Below the pieces are notes generated by a model that searched no databases, had not been told where the DNA came from, and was given only the letters and a program-made list of their open reading frames with translations. From Neelides folsomi (Eukaryota > Arthropoda > Collembola > Neelipleona > Neelidae): DNA of 64,000 nt. Of this stretch, positions 13,851 to 25,200 are shown piece by piece. The stretch covers positions 62,001-126,000 of the forward strand of contig JAQGBZ010000085.1 in assembly GCA_034687125.1 (NCBI GenBank). Direction: 5' to 3'. Each line of letters opens with the position of its first letter. Within the stretch, counting starts at the first letter, position 1. Both the position numbers and the translations under genes were made by a program.

Positions 13851-13872
13851 CTATCTGACCGAAGATAGGTCA
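13851..13872 (+). promoter_or_regulatory. Interleaved inverted repeats directly before the ATG2 ATG
   Basis: CTATC (13851-13855) can pair with GATAG (13864-13868), and TGACC (13856-13860) with GGTCA (13868-13872). The two stems share one base and exclude or knot each other, ending 3 nt before the start codon. The arms are only 5 bp, so chance is possible. Confidence 0.3.
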
Positions 13873-13875
13873 AGG

Positions 13876-14295
13876 ATGTGGCCCTCCGTGACAGGATGGA
13901 CGGAGCATATAAAAAAAAGAGTTTGTAGATATTTGCTCCAGCGTTACCTCGGTCAATACCTCGAAGAAAAACTCACGTTAGATCAACTCACCGTTGACCT
14001 TTACAATGGAACTGGAAAAGTTACGGACGTCTCACTTGATTGTCATGTAAGGATTAAAATTTCTCGGCCTAAAATATGCAATCACTGTACATTTTGTGAA
14101 ATTTATTATAATTACTTTGTCTTTAGGCTCTCAACTTACTGGCAGAACAACAGAGCATACCTGTGGAATTCAAAGAGGGTCATTTGGAAACCATATCTGT
14201 GTCTATACCATTGTCTTCCATTATGCAAGAAAGCTGCGAAATTGAAGTATCTGGATTGTACATTGTTGTCCAGCCTAAAAAACGTGTAGACAATG
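13876..14295 (+). other. ATG2: ATG2 N-terminal chorein/lipid-entry tip
   Basis: Exons 1 and 2 encode the ATG2 N-terminal tip that extracts lipid at the ER. Residues 13-32 (KKRVCRYLLQRYLGQYLEEK) followed by LTLDQLTVDLYNGTG match the conserved chorein block. Exon 2 gives VSGLYIVVQPKKR, matching the family's VSGL-x-L-x-x-QP strand. The two exons are joined in phase 0 through a donor at 14047 and an acceptor ending at 14126. Confidence 0.9.
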
Positions 14296-17200
14296 GTATG
14301 TTTCTAATAAACATTTATCAATATTATCAATTTTTGTCTTTGGTATATTTTTCAACAAAAATGAAGGAGTCGATTAAACAATAAACGTTTACAGGAAGTT
14401 CAATGTTCAATTCAATGTGGACCAGTATGGCGTCTAGCAAACAACTCGCTGAAGAATGTCTCAAGAGTTCTCCAGAAGACGATGAAAAAGATCCGAGTCA
14501 AGATATGTCTGGTCTCGAACATTGCACTCAAACCATTGACGCTGGTAATTAAATGAATAATGATTAATTTTAACATGAAGCAGATGATTATGTAATTTGT
14601 AAGTAATCAACAACCAAGCTAATTTTGTTTCTTCCTCCAGTCTTATCTCGAGTCAAATTATGCTTTCGCGACACAACAATCAGAATCGAATGGTCTGATC
14701 GATCAAGTGAAATTGGAATTGGTCTGGAATTTCAAATAAAAGAGTAACGATTTATTTCTGAATATTTATACTAATAGCGATGTGAGTATTACAATGCTTA
14801 AGCGTGTTTTTTTCTTTAAGATGGCGATTTTCTGATGAGTTAAGTAGCGAAGCTATTGAGAGTAACTCTTTTCTAACGGCCTATTCTAATAAGCGGATTT
14901 CCATCAAGGGAATCACTTGTCACAGTGATATTTTTAAGACTCAGTCATTGCACCTCGGGGTGAGTCATTCAAGATAAGACAATGCCGATTCAGCATTATT
15001 TTCTCTTCCTATTTACTAAATCATTTTTTCGTAGGGTTTTATCGAGAAAGATATTCCTAGTGAAAAAGAGAACACTGTTCTCATTGCGAAGCTCAACGGA
15101 AATCATGAAATCAAACTTCAAATTAAAAAAGATGAATCTATGAGCGGACCTCAAGTAATTACGATTTACGATTAATGTTAATAAGTTTGCTGAATTAAAA
15201 TCATTAATTCTTTACTTCTATTCAGGTAACTTTAGACTGCTCTTTTGGTTCCATGATATGTTTTCTGTCTCCTATTCAAGCTCATATTGTGTACAAGTTA
15301 ATTGAAGAAATGATCAGCCCAAATTCTTTGAAAGGGTGAAATTGATATAAGATTCATTTTCTACCATATTTTCCACGGGCTTAATTCTGACGTTTTCTTT
15401 TTGTCTTTGTCCTTAGTGAAGAGTCTTCAATCAAATTTTGTAAGGAAAAACCAATGGACAGATTTGATTTTCAAAGAATTGAAGAGGAACTCCAAGAACA
15501 TTTAAAGCCAGAAGCAATTGGACTTGGTGGACTTCAACAAAACCAAGGATGGTCTTCTGTAAATGGTAAAATATAAATGGTTATCAAATTAATTGGTATT
15601 TCCGTGCATTGACATTCGTTTTTATTTTAGATGATAGCGACGATGAGTTTTTCCAACCAATGAGGGGGAAACAGGGTCTTTATAACAGTGTCCATTCCAT
15701 GATGATGACAAACTCAACGGCTTCATCGGCAATTTCCTTGGATCAGTCAGTTTGCGATTCACTTTCAACTGTCACTCAATACCAGAATTCTCCAAAAAGA
15801 GGAAATTATGGTAAAAATCAAATCCACGTTAACATATCGATTTCACGAGTACTAATTCAAACATGACTTAAAAATATAATCAATTTAATTAATACTTATT
15901 TAATTTTAGATATTCAATCACAAGATTTGGAAAAAACGAAATTTAGTCTTTCATTTTCAAGCTGTGCGATTGTTCTTTTACATGATGATATTCTTGTCTT
16001 TTCTTCCACAACTGGAGTACTCCCTGAAACTGTCGATAAAATGAAAGAACTTTCCAGAGTATTTTTCATGTCGTTGGGAAACTTTGGACTTCGTGCCTCT
16101 GGGAAAAGAGATTTGGGTGTAGTAAATACTACTATATCTGATGCTTGCCCGTTATCTCAATTAAGGTGAGTTTAATTTTGCTAAATATATAAGCAATTAA
16201 AATTAACATTACCAATTTGGTAAAAAAATATTAACCCTAATAATTTTCAAAATTTAGATGCTTGGCTGCCCCGATAAAAATAGAAGGTTTAATAACAGGC
16301 GACAACTCGATTAGCGTGACAAAGGGGCACGTATCTTTCAACAACTTTGAACTCTCCGAATATCTCCAAGAAAAATCAGCTTTTGAAGATTGCCCTCGAA
16401 CCTCGGAAATTTTAAATTTCGATTCCTCAAGTCCTTCCAGAATTGACTTTAAACATAAAAATTATAAATCAGGGAGCAGAACAAGCGTTAGAGTTCAACT
16501 TCAAAATTTCAACTCCGAAATTGACGTCTCACTTGTAGATCGAATCAACTCGTTCATTCGACCAAAATTGTCCTCGTTAATTGAAGATGCCTTGCCACTT
16601 TCTCCTGAGGGATCTAAACCAGAATCTGTGATTGATATTAAAATTGATGCACCGTGTTGCAATTTAAGCTTTCGGTTTCCAATACCGGATCTGCGTCCTG
16701 AGAGCGATGTTCAAAAGGTTCACTATTGGGTGAGGAATATCAGGAAGGATTATGTCAAGTTAAACATCAAAGATTTTAATTTTGCAACTTCGCTCAAATC
16801 TTTCAATCAGAATTTGAGATTGGACACAATGTGTCAACATGCGGATATATATTACATTGAACATGCCGGTGCTGATCCTTTGCACTTTGCAACTGTTGCT
16901 TCTGATGATCCAGAGGTTGACGGAGCTTCAATGAAATTAAAAGGTTTTGATTGGCCAAGAGTCATCGTTGAAATAAATTCTGAGAAGATGCAACAATATT
17001 TTTCCGATGTTGAAATCTCGGACGAGGATTCGATCGAGAATATTATGAAAAAAGAAAAGGGTGCTTCCCCATTCTCTTCCAAAACAGTCGTACATGAAAG
17101 TTTGAGCCATAAAGATGGACGGCAGGATTATGAGACAGTAATCCCAGGCGATCGAAAAGAAATGGACGAGTTCATTGAAAGCACTCTCAAAAATACTTTT

Positions 17201-20200
17201 TACAATATTAATCTGAACTTGCGATCAGTGGAAGTGAAGCTTCATTCAAAGAAGTTTTTTGAAGAAATTTATAACCGAATTTGCACAGATATCCTTCTGT
17301 GGGAACCGTCGGCTCCATCCAACGTTGCTTCTATGGTCAATAACGATAAAATGTTCCAAGGATGTCAAGGGCCTATGAAGTCTTTTATGCTCTGCAAGTC
17401 TGGGATTAAAATCGATTCCGATGAAGAGTCTGATGATGATAATAAGCCATTTTACAACCCCGCAGCACCAGGTGAATCAAGAAACACAATTAAGAGAAAA
17501 TCAAATAAAGGTCAAAGTGACCTTACCTTGGCTCTTACGATCACAAGAGGAAATTGCTTGTTCAACACGCCCTTTTACGACAAAGATAAAAACATACAAG
17601 AAGAGAAGTCTGGGCAATTTGTTCTTAAAGTTGAAGATGCAAAACTATTCGTTGTGTCTGGATTTAAAGGAGATTCGAATCTTGGATATTTGTGCCTTAC
17701 GAGTCATAAAGCTGCCTTTTTCCATTGTGGTGAGCAATTTTAATTCATATTAAATAAATATATGGTAGATATAATTAATTAACCTAAAAATTAATTTTGT
17801 TTATTACAGGGGAAATGGATGAAAGTGAGAGCAGAGATTGTATTTGGGGTTCTCCTAGACTTCTTCGGACTGTTTACCCGAGCGAGGAAGGCGTTAACAC
17901 AAAGGGCACTTGGGACCTGAGTACTGATACTTATGTAGATATGCTCTCTGTGGCTGTGAAGATTGATCGTGAGAGAGATGATCTCGGGATTGGGCTAAAG
18001 AACATCCGAGTTGCTGTTGGGATCAAAGACGGGTCTTTGGATTATCGAATGTCGTATCAAAATACTTTCTGGTTCACCCAACTTACCGACTTTTTCGATG
18101 TGAATGAAACTCCGATCAAAGGTTACACTCCGTACAAAATAGTGACCGAGTTGCAACTGCACCTATGGAATTGTGCCATTATCTACAAACCCTTGTACCT
18201 TCCGCATGCCTTCATCCTCTCTATTGACAATTTTACCCTTTCGAGTAACATTGTCGCCCAGACTGAAACACTGATATTGAAATTCTTGGCCGAAGAAGCG
18301 GCTCTTTTTGTCTCACAAAACAAAAATTCAATTGATATTCGGAACGACTACGTTTGTATCATTGAATTGGACCTGATTGAACTTTCTCTTCGATTCTGTG
18401 ATGATAAGCGAAGTGAAGCTCCGAGGTTTGAATTGATCCTCTCAAATAATGTGGTAAATGTCCGAACTTGTCGAGATTCATTTGAATCTCTTAAAGACAT
18501 CATTGTACATTTAGCCAATGAAGGAGATCTTGTTGATCGAAAGAAAACCATCCTTCCAGACGGAATTGAAATCCCATCTTCTGCTTCAGGCTCAAATGAG
18601 CAATTAGTCTCATCACAAATATCAGAATCACAGAAAAATCACATTAACGACATGGTCGAGGAAGCAATGAAAGAGTCCAAGACTCAATTTTGTGGACAAT
18701 CTCCACCTTCGAAAGAACGACAAAGTCGAAGCAAGCAAAATCTCGAGCTTCATTTTGAACCTGAAGAAATTAATTTTTCACACAAAACCATTCCAGTTGA
18801 GGATTTGAACCCACCGTCGTACAATCCAAACCCAAGGTTTTATGGCGATCCTATTATGGAAACATCGAGCCCTTTTGGCATTGATATCCAGCCGAGCGAC
18901 GACGAGGAAGATTTTTGCATTCTTGAAAATGACCCTGGTGTTGGAATCGTTCCAAAAGACGGAGAGCCAGAAGCCAAAATTCTCGTCAATGAACCAATCG
19001 TCCTCGTTGAGAATCATTTCTCGGTGCCAATAGGGAAAATGGATATTTTGCGAGCTCCTAAACACTATCCAAAGCCATTAGTGAAATACTCTATCCAGGA
19101 CATGACATTAATTTGGCATATTTACGGCGGAGAAGATTTTAGCACCACGCCAAAGGCGTCAAACGGCCCGTTAGAATCCGAGTCAAAAGAGTCGCTCAGA
19201 GATTATTACAATACTTATGACCAGAGTGATGTTGACATTGGGATTGACGCTCTTAACACAGGGGTCATTTTCTCAAAAAACAAATGTTTTGAGAGTGCTT
19301 GGGAAGCTTATGAGGGGCCGAAGAGAGAAACGAAACTTCCCAATGAGGAAAATTGGAGAAAAAAAGGAGGAAAAGGACGTCAACATGATCGCCTTGTTGA
19401 GATACAATTGAGTAAAATTAAACTCCAACATGAATTGTATCCTGAAACGACGGAGCAAGCATCGAGACAAGTCATGGTCATTAACACCATTGAAATTAGA
19501 GATCGGTTGAGATGTTCGCAATTTAACAAAATGCTTTACTTGTACACATCTCCCTCCAAGCCGAGACAATCGCATGCCAATATGATCCTTGTGAAAGCTG
19601 CTCACATTCGACCTGATCCTCAATTGAAGTTTGAAGAATGTTGTCTCAAAGTTTCTCTATTGCCCATTCGGTTGAATGTTGATCAAGATGCTCTGCTTTT
19701 CCTCTTCCATTTCTTCAGTGATATTACATCCAAAGGAGATAGCGATGATGATGAATCGTTGGGGAATCCAAAACCGCCGAGTGCCACGCCGTCAGTTGAG
19801 TCATTACCAGTCTTAACTCTTAATATCACGGATGATCTTCCTGTTGAAAACTTGGAAGATAATCATTCTCAAGAAGATACTGTTTCCATTTCTTCTCGGG
19901 CACCTTCAATTGATTCTGGTCGAACATCTCCGCCTGTATTCTTCAGGTACCTTTTATATTAATTTATTTAAATTTCTCCATTCCACTTTTCCGCTCCATT
20001 CTATTAATATTAATATTAAAATATTTGTATCATATTCATCTATAGCTTAAAATTAATTTTTAATATTATTCATAGGCAAGTCATATTTTCACCCGATGTT
20101 CCAATTCGACTTGACTATAGAGGAAAAAGTGTTGATTTAACATTTGGACCTCTAAATGGAATTTTGATGGGACTGGGACAATTGGATCGCTCTGAAATTC

Positions 20201-21238
20201 GCTTAAAACGACTTTCACACCGAAATGGGTAATTACTTCACAATTGTAATTATTGTGCGAAGTTAAATTAAATCTTTGATATTATTTAGTTATTTACAAG
20301 CTCATTTTTAATTCATTTATAGAATTCTTGGAGTGGATAAATTAATTGCGTTTATGACGTCAGAATGGATTAATGATATTAAAAAGAATCAACTTCCATC
20401 TCTTTTGGGCGGAGTCGGGCCTATGTATTCATTTGTTCAACTATGTAAGTTATTTCTTTAACGATATGGAACTTGCTCAAACGATTCTCACTCACTTAAA
20501 TATCTTAAACAGTTCAAGGAATTCGCGACTTATTTTGGCTTCCGATTGAGCAATATCAAAAAGATGGAAGAATTGGGAAGGGGCTTCAAAGAGGAGCCAA
20601 TGCATTTTCCACTTCTGCAGCAATGGCTGCTTTAGAATTGACAAATCGAATGGTCAAAGCAATTCAGGTAGGTTTAATCATTGAGTCGAATGAATATTAC
20701 TTTCTTTTCCTTGTTATTGTTTAACTTCTTAGCCATCAGTTTGAAGTGATGTTCACGTGAATTAAAACCAAAAATTCTTTATCAAATTTTAGGGAGCAGC
20801 TGAAATAACGTACGATATGGTTTCGCCTGGACCAAGCGTGCAACAACAGCGAAGACAATCGTCAGCAAAGAAGAAGAGATACAACCAACCAAGTGATATC
20901 CGTGAAGGTGTCACAAATGCCTACAATGTTGTAAAAGAGGTTTGTCTAAATTGTCCATCATTTCTTCCAATTACCTATTCAAATAACGACAAATTAAAAA
21001 TGATTTCAATGAACAGGGTATTGGGGATGCTGCCCATACAATTGTGAGTGTGGCAAGCAAAGAACATGAACAGAAAGGCGTTTCTGGAGCAGTTGGAGGG
21101 GTTCTTCGTCAAATTCCGCCAACTGCAGTGAGGCCAATTATTTTGATCGCCGAAGCAACTTCTAACGTTCTCGACGGTTTCCGTTCTCACATTGAACCGG
21201 AATTCAAGAAGGATGCAGAAGAGAAATGGAAAGAGTGA
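13876..21238 (+). CDS. ATG2: ATG2 autophagy lipid-transfer protein (complete, 17 exons)
   Basis: Rod-shaped bridge-like lipid transfer protein (known): moves phospholipid from ER to growing phagophore with ATG9 and WIPI. Seen: 1,984 aa, close to vertebrate ATG2A/B. The N-terminus carries the ATG2 chorein block KKRVCRYLLQRYLGQYLEEK, so the ATG at 13876 is right. LIR is at F1375-L1378, HFS at 1409-1411, and the C-terminal domain ends REGVTNAY... to TGA 21236-21238. All phases agree. Exons: 13876-14046, 14127-14295, 14395-14544, 14641-14743, 14821-14959, 15035-15154, 15226-15335, 15417-15565, 15631-15810, 15910-16165, 16258-17729, 17810-19946, 20076-20228, 20323-20444, 20513-20667, 20793-20939, 21017-21238. 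Two large exons hold most of the rod. Confidence 0.96.
18913..18924 (+). other. ATG2: ATG2 LC3/GABARAP-interacting region (LIR)
   Basis: Core F-C-I-L (residues 1375-1378) preceded by the acidic run DDEED and followed by ENDPGVGI. Vertebrate ATG2A/B carry the same acidic F-C-I-L/V LIR at nearly the same residue position, needed for GABARAP binding and phagophore closure. The motif sits in the second giant exon of this gene. Confidence 0.85.
19015..19023 (+). other. ATG2: ATG2 WIPI4-binding site with HFS in place of YFS
   Basis: Residues 1409-1411 read H-F-S inside EN-HFS-VPIGKMDILRAP, the position where vertebrate ATG2 has the Y-F-S motif that contacts WIPI4/WDR45. The flanks (LRAP, then WHIYGGEDF) are conserved, so alignment is secure. 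The aromatic first residue is replaced by His. Confidence 0.7.
20076..21235 (+). other. ATG2: ATG2 C-terminal domain (ATG2_CAD)
   Basis: Five exons encode the most conserved C-terminal part of ATG2, with PIRLDYRGKSVDLTFGPLNG, KKNQLPSLLGGVGPM, FQGIRDLFWLPIEQY, LQRGANAFSTSAAMAALEL and EQKGVSGAVGGVLRQIPP, all characteristic of the family. This end contacts the phagophore rim and ATG9 in characterised homologues. The final exon ends in KWKE and a TGA. Confidence 0.93.
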
Positions 21239-21335
21239 AAAGGCTCCATTTTCTATTTTAATACGAGTGTTTATATTGAACCTATTTCACCTAAATACCT
21301 ATATATCTTTGTCTTAATCGCAATTTTTTAAATTT

Positions 21336-21341
21336 AATAAA
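21336..21341 (+). terminator. Poly(A) signal of ATG2
   Basis: AATAAA 98 nt after the ATG2 stop codon, in AT-rich 3' flank. Distance and sequence fit a canonical polyadenylation signal. Confidence 0.65.
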
Positions 21342-21471
21342 TCGTATAATTATTTATTGTTACAATGCACGATGATTTCGTATTTCGATTATATCATTAC
21401 CAATGGCAATTTTTGATAAAATGGAGAACACGAATTAATTTATTTCATTTTGTATGAATACTTTCATGTAA

Positions 21472-21477
21472 TTTATT
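21472..21477 (-). terminator. Candidate poly(A) signal of the nesprin KASH transcript
   Basis: AATAAA on the minus strand, about 510 nt after the KASH stop codon. Further minus-strand copies lie at 21439-21444 and 21353-21358, so the true site may be any of these. Confidence 0.5.
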
Positions 21478-21986
21478 ATTATAAATCTAAAAGATTTTAA
21501 CAGTCTGACTTATTGGACGAGACAATCTGCGATCCCAGATCACAGTGTCCACATTTTTCAACAACCTAAGTAGTAATATAATATCTCAACTCAAATTCGT
21601 ATAATTATTATTCGTAGTATTTCATCGAAATAAACACACATAAATAGCTGATGTCATCTGACTAGCTAACTAAAGCTAACTAAATTTAATCAACAATGCA
21701 TTTTAAGCAATATATTAAGGAAGTTGAAAAGGACTACATCTGAAAAATTAAAGTCTAAGATATATCTTTATACATTTTAATATTATTCACAATAACATTG
21801 AAATGACTACTGAACAATATTTTCTAGATTTAACAATTAAATATTTAACCTACAAATACTTTTAAAGCATCTTTTGAGAACTATGTGAGTTATATGTATT
21901 AAAATTGAAACACGTTGAAAGTTAAAGAATATAAGTAGCGATTAAGGTACTCGAGTGTGATATTTGAGTTCACATGGGATGAAGGT

Positions 21987-22206
21987 TTAAATGGGAGGGG
22001 GCCCTTGAGGATAATGTAACATTGGTTCAAGGGATCGAGCGAAGTTGTTTGCGGCGGAACAAGCAAAGTCTTCTTCTCGAGAAGGAATGAGGGCTGCGGC
22101 ACCGAGGAGAAGAATGATCAGTGCTTGAATCGGAAGAGACGTTCGAAGGACGCGGTAAAAGTAACGTCCGCCTCTGACCAAAATTCCTCTTCTTCCTTCA
22201 TGTTCA
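21987..22206 (-). other. SYNE1: KASH domain exon: transmembrane helix and SUN-binding tail
   Basis: Last exon, 73 codons plus TAA (21987-21989). Basic [13 protein letters not shown] is followed by the membrane span [18 protein letters not shown]. The luminal tail contains [16 protein letters not shown] and the C-terminal GPPPI. The Cys at -23 from the end, which forms a disulfide with SUN proteins, is present. The terminal PPPx that inserts into the SUN pocket is present, ending in Ile where vertebrate nesprin-1/2 have Leu or Thr. It joins the preceding exon (22774-22829) in phase 2. Confidence 0.96.
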
Positions 22207-25200
22207 CTAGAAATGTAACCAAACACATCATTTTAGATAAAATATTAAAAATGAATGGTTTAAATTGATAAACATGATTATCAGTATTGTATTTAAATAA
22301 CTGATAAATATTTTTAATAATATTGTACTTTACTATTCGTCTTTAATTTCTTTATCTTTAATTTTCAAAAAAGTTATCAACGCTTAACATTCTTCTTTAC
22401 AAACGATAATTAAAAACATTCCTTATTAAGAAAACGTGGATTGTTTTAAATATTCATCAAGAATTTTTTGAATTTTGCACAATTTATATAAAAAAACACG
22501 CCAATGATCCATAAATATAGAAAACAAATCGCCCAATTCTTTCCCAATAAATATTGGAAAACGAATATAAAAAGTATTAGCAAATGCTTGCAAATTAAAA
22601 TCCATTTTCGAAAATCATGAAAATTAATTTTTAAATCATTTTGATGCATTTAAAACCTCGCATGTTATATTAAGACAGTTTTATCCCGTAAACATTGAAT
22701 TTTCATAATATTGTGTGTAATTTGTATACCTATGTAAGGTGCATAAAATAAAAACAATGGATAAACGAGTTACGTGTCGTTAGAAGGGTTTGGTTCTGGA
22801 GTTTGTGATGAGGGAGACCGGTCGAGGATCTAAAAATAAGAAACGCGTGTCAACTGCGTGATAATAAAACTACATTAAGCAACAATGGCAGAGTTCAACA
22901 ACACACTCATAAATCAACACAAAGGAAATAAATACAAATCATAAAGTTTTCATGTAATGATAGTAATAAAATTAGGAGTGATGGTTGTGTATGAATTGTC
23001 GTCAGAACCAGACCTTTTCAGAGAGACTGAGGAGACTCGGAGATGAAGATTCTTCCTCCGAGTTGTTCCCCAGGAATGAACTCAAGTTGCTCACATAGGC
23101 TTCTGACACTCTTTGTAAAGAAGACATTTGCCTACTGATTACAGTAATTCTTTCTAAAACTCTAGAGCATTCCGGAGTGGTAAAGATTGTGTCTGAAGGA
23201 GTGCTCGTTGTTTTCATTTCTCCTTCCTTGTCGATTGAGCTGGCATTGACAAAGAGTTGTTCTGCGGTTTGATGAAGCATTCGAAGCTCGGGTTCGCTTC
23301 GAGATAATGTATCGCTTATTTCCTGTAGAATTAATATATTTAACAATTTATTATTCATCACAATTCTTTATTGGGACCTATTACTTTGATATACTTTTCT
23401 TACCATAAATTTTTTAAGTTTATTTCGAATCAAACTCCTATCTGTTGACAAATTGACGGGTTCCAATTCTTGGATCAGTTCTTGAATGGACTCGTTAAGC
23501 TCTTCATATTGATGAATTGTCAAGTGAAAATCAGGATTCTTAAAAATTGAAAGTTAAGAGAATCAACAATTAGTCATACAAAGAAAATGTGTTACATAAA
23601 TACAATGATCTTATACATAAATACAAGATTTGATATTCTTATATTATTTAGTAAAGATGGTTCAATTACTTCAATTAAAGCTATTTGTAGCCTAGCCTGC
23701 CATGTTGCAGCATTATGACAAACATTTCTCCAAGATTGGAGAGATCCGCTTAAACGTCCTTTCAGTTGTTCAAGTTCAGCGGCTCCCATGCTTGTTGTTT
23801 CGCCATGTTCCTCAAGATGAGTTAAAATGTTGGCTAAGGCGTAAACAAGACTTCGATGACTATCCAAATCGAGAAGTAAATCCTAAATTTGAAAAATTGA
23901 GGTCAATTTAAGAGGTTAAGAGCCACCTAATAATAGTTACATTCAAAATTTTTACTTAAATTAACAATTTTGAAATTCAAAAGAAAAATATAAAATTACT
24001 CTGTGTTTCAAAATGGCATTTTCAAGATTTTCAAGATTGTTGGGAGGTCTTTTCTTCATTTCCGCTTTAAGTGTGATTTCTGCATGAGATAGCCATTGCT
24101 CTAATCTCCAAATTGTACTATCCCAGGCACCACGCTTTTTTGGAGAACAAACAGGACAAGAAACAGCTTTCTTGGATGGACTAAAAAATTAATTTTATTT
24201 GAATTGATGAATGCAAATTATAATAAAAAAAATTTAATGTGTAATTAGAATTTACTTAATATAAAGTTTTATCACGTATTAACCTTTGTTCTCGAAGTTT
24301 TTGTATCACTTTTCTAGTTATACTTTCAAGAGAGTTTAATTTTTCTTTCAAAGCTTTGACTTCTTCAGATTTTGCAATTTCTGGGCTTACTCCATGTTGT
24401 TCTTCGAGTAGATGACTCAGATGAAGCACAATTTCAAAGGAGTTCTGTGACTGCGCCAATGCTTTGACCTTCAAAAACATTAAGTAGATTATATTAGAAA
24501 ATATTTAAATGCTTTATTGATAATAATTATTAATAATTTTGTAAGCTAGGTATGATTTTTTACCAGTTTGTCATGATTGTGGTTAACAGGATCTTTTAAT
24601 ACGAAATTTTCTAAATGTTCCAAATTAAGCGTCGTTTCAATTAGAGCCTTTTCCAGCTCTTGTATGTAAATTGTCATTCTCGTAAGTGTTGACTCTTCTG
24701 ACTCTTTCTCAGCTTCGCTGGTCGCTTCTTGGTCTTTTAAGTATTTTGAAGGGAGAGTTTCAACTTGGACATTCACTTCCCTGTCGTTAGGCGATATATG
24801 AGTGATAGTTATTTCGGGTTCGGAAGATCCAGAGAGGGTGTCAACTTGAACAGAAGAATCTTTTTCTTCCACCTTCTCCACTTCTTCCAAAGGCTTCTGC
24901 AATTTAAATAAAAATTGAATGAACAAAATGTTAAAAGGGAAATAATATTGTAATGAGATTCATGTAACCCTATATACCTTTTGCTGTCGGCATTCCTTTT
25001 GCAATTTAACAAATGTTTTTTCTAGTTTCTTTTTGAGAGTGTCGTATTCCGACACTTTATCAGTGACATGTCCTTTTAAAGACAATTCTTCTTTAAGAAC
25101 TCGTTCAGCAAGTTCCTGCATGTGATTTTCGAGATCTTTCTTATTTCTCATTTCTTCTTTCAACTCTTTCAATCTTCCTTCAATGTTCTGGCTATTTGGC

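Larger units (their letters stand above)
12719..13875. promoter_or_regulatory. Shared head-to-head promoter region of BIRC6 (-) and ATG2 (+)
   Basis: 1,157 bp separate the two divergent start codons. The outer parts are AT-rich and probably hold the 5' UTRs. The middle (about 13140-13335) is clearly GC- and CpG-richer than its surroundings, with a GC-box-like CTCCGCCC near 13211 and several CG dinucleotides, as expected for a bidirectional promoter core. No convincing TATA box was seen. An open frame at 13356-13637 looks random. Confidence 0.6.
21239..21986. other. Tail-to-tail 3' UTR interval between ATG2 and nesprin
   Basis: 748 bp between the two stop codons, AT-rich and without coding potential. 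It holds the two 3' UTRs, with poly(A) signals from opposite strands interleaved between 21336 and 21477. No separate gene was seen. Confidence 0.7.

Noticed and set aside
21230-21260. Third copy of the hairpin repeat at the ATG2 stop codon (GTGAAAAGGCTC shared)
   Set aside because: Similarity stops after about 15 bases and no hairpins follow; likely chance.
24147-24158. C-P-V-C in the nesprin C-terminal rod as a zinc finger
   Set aside because: Only one CxxC pair, with no second ligand pair nearby.
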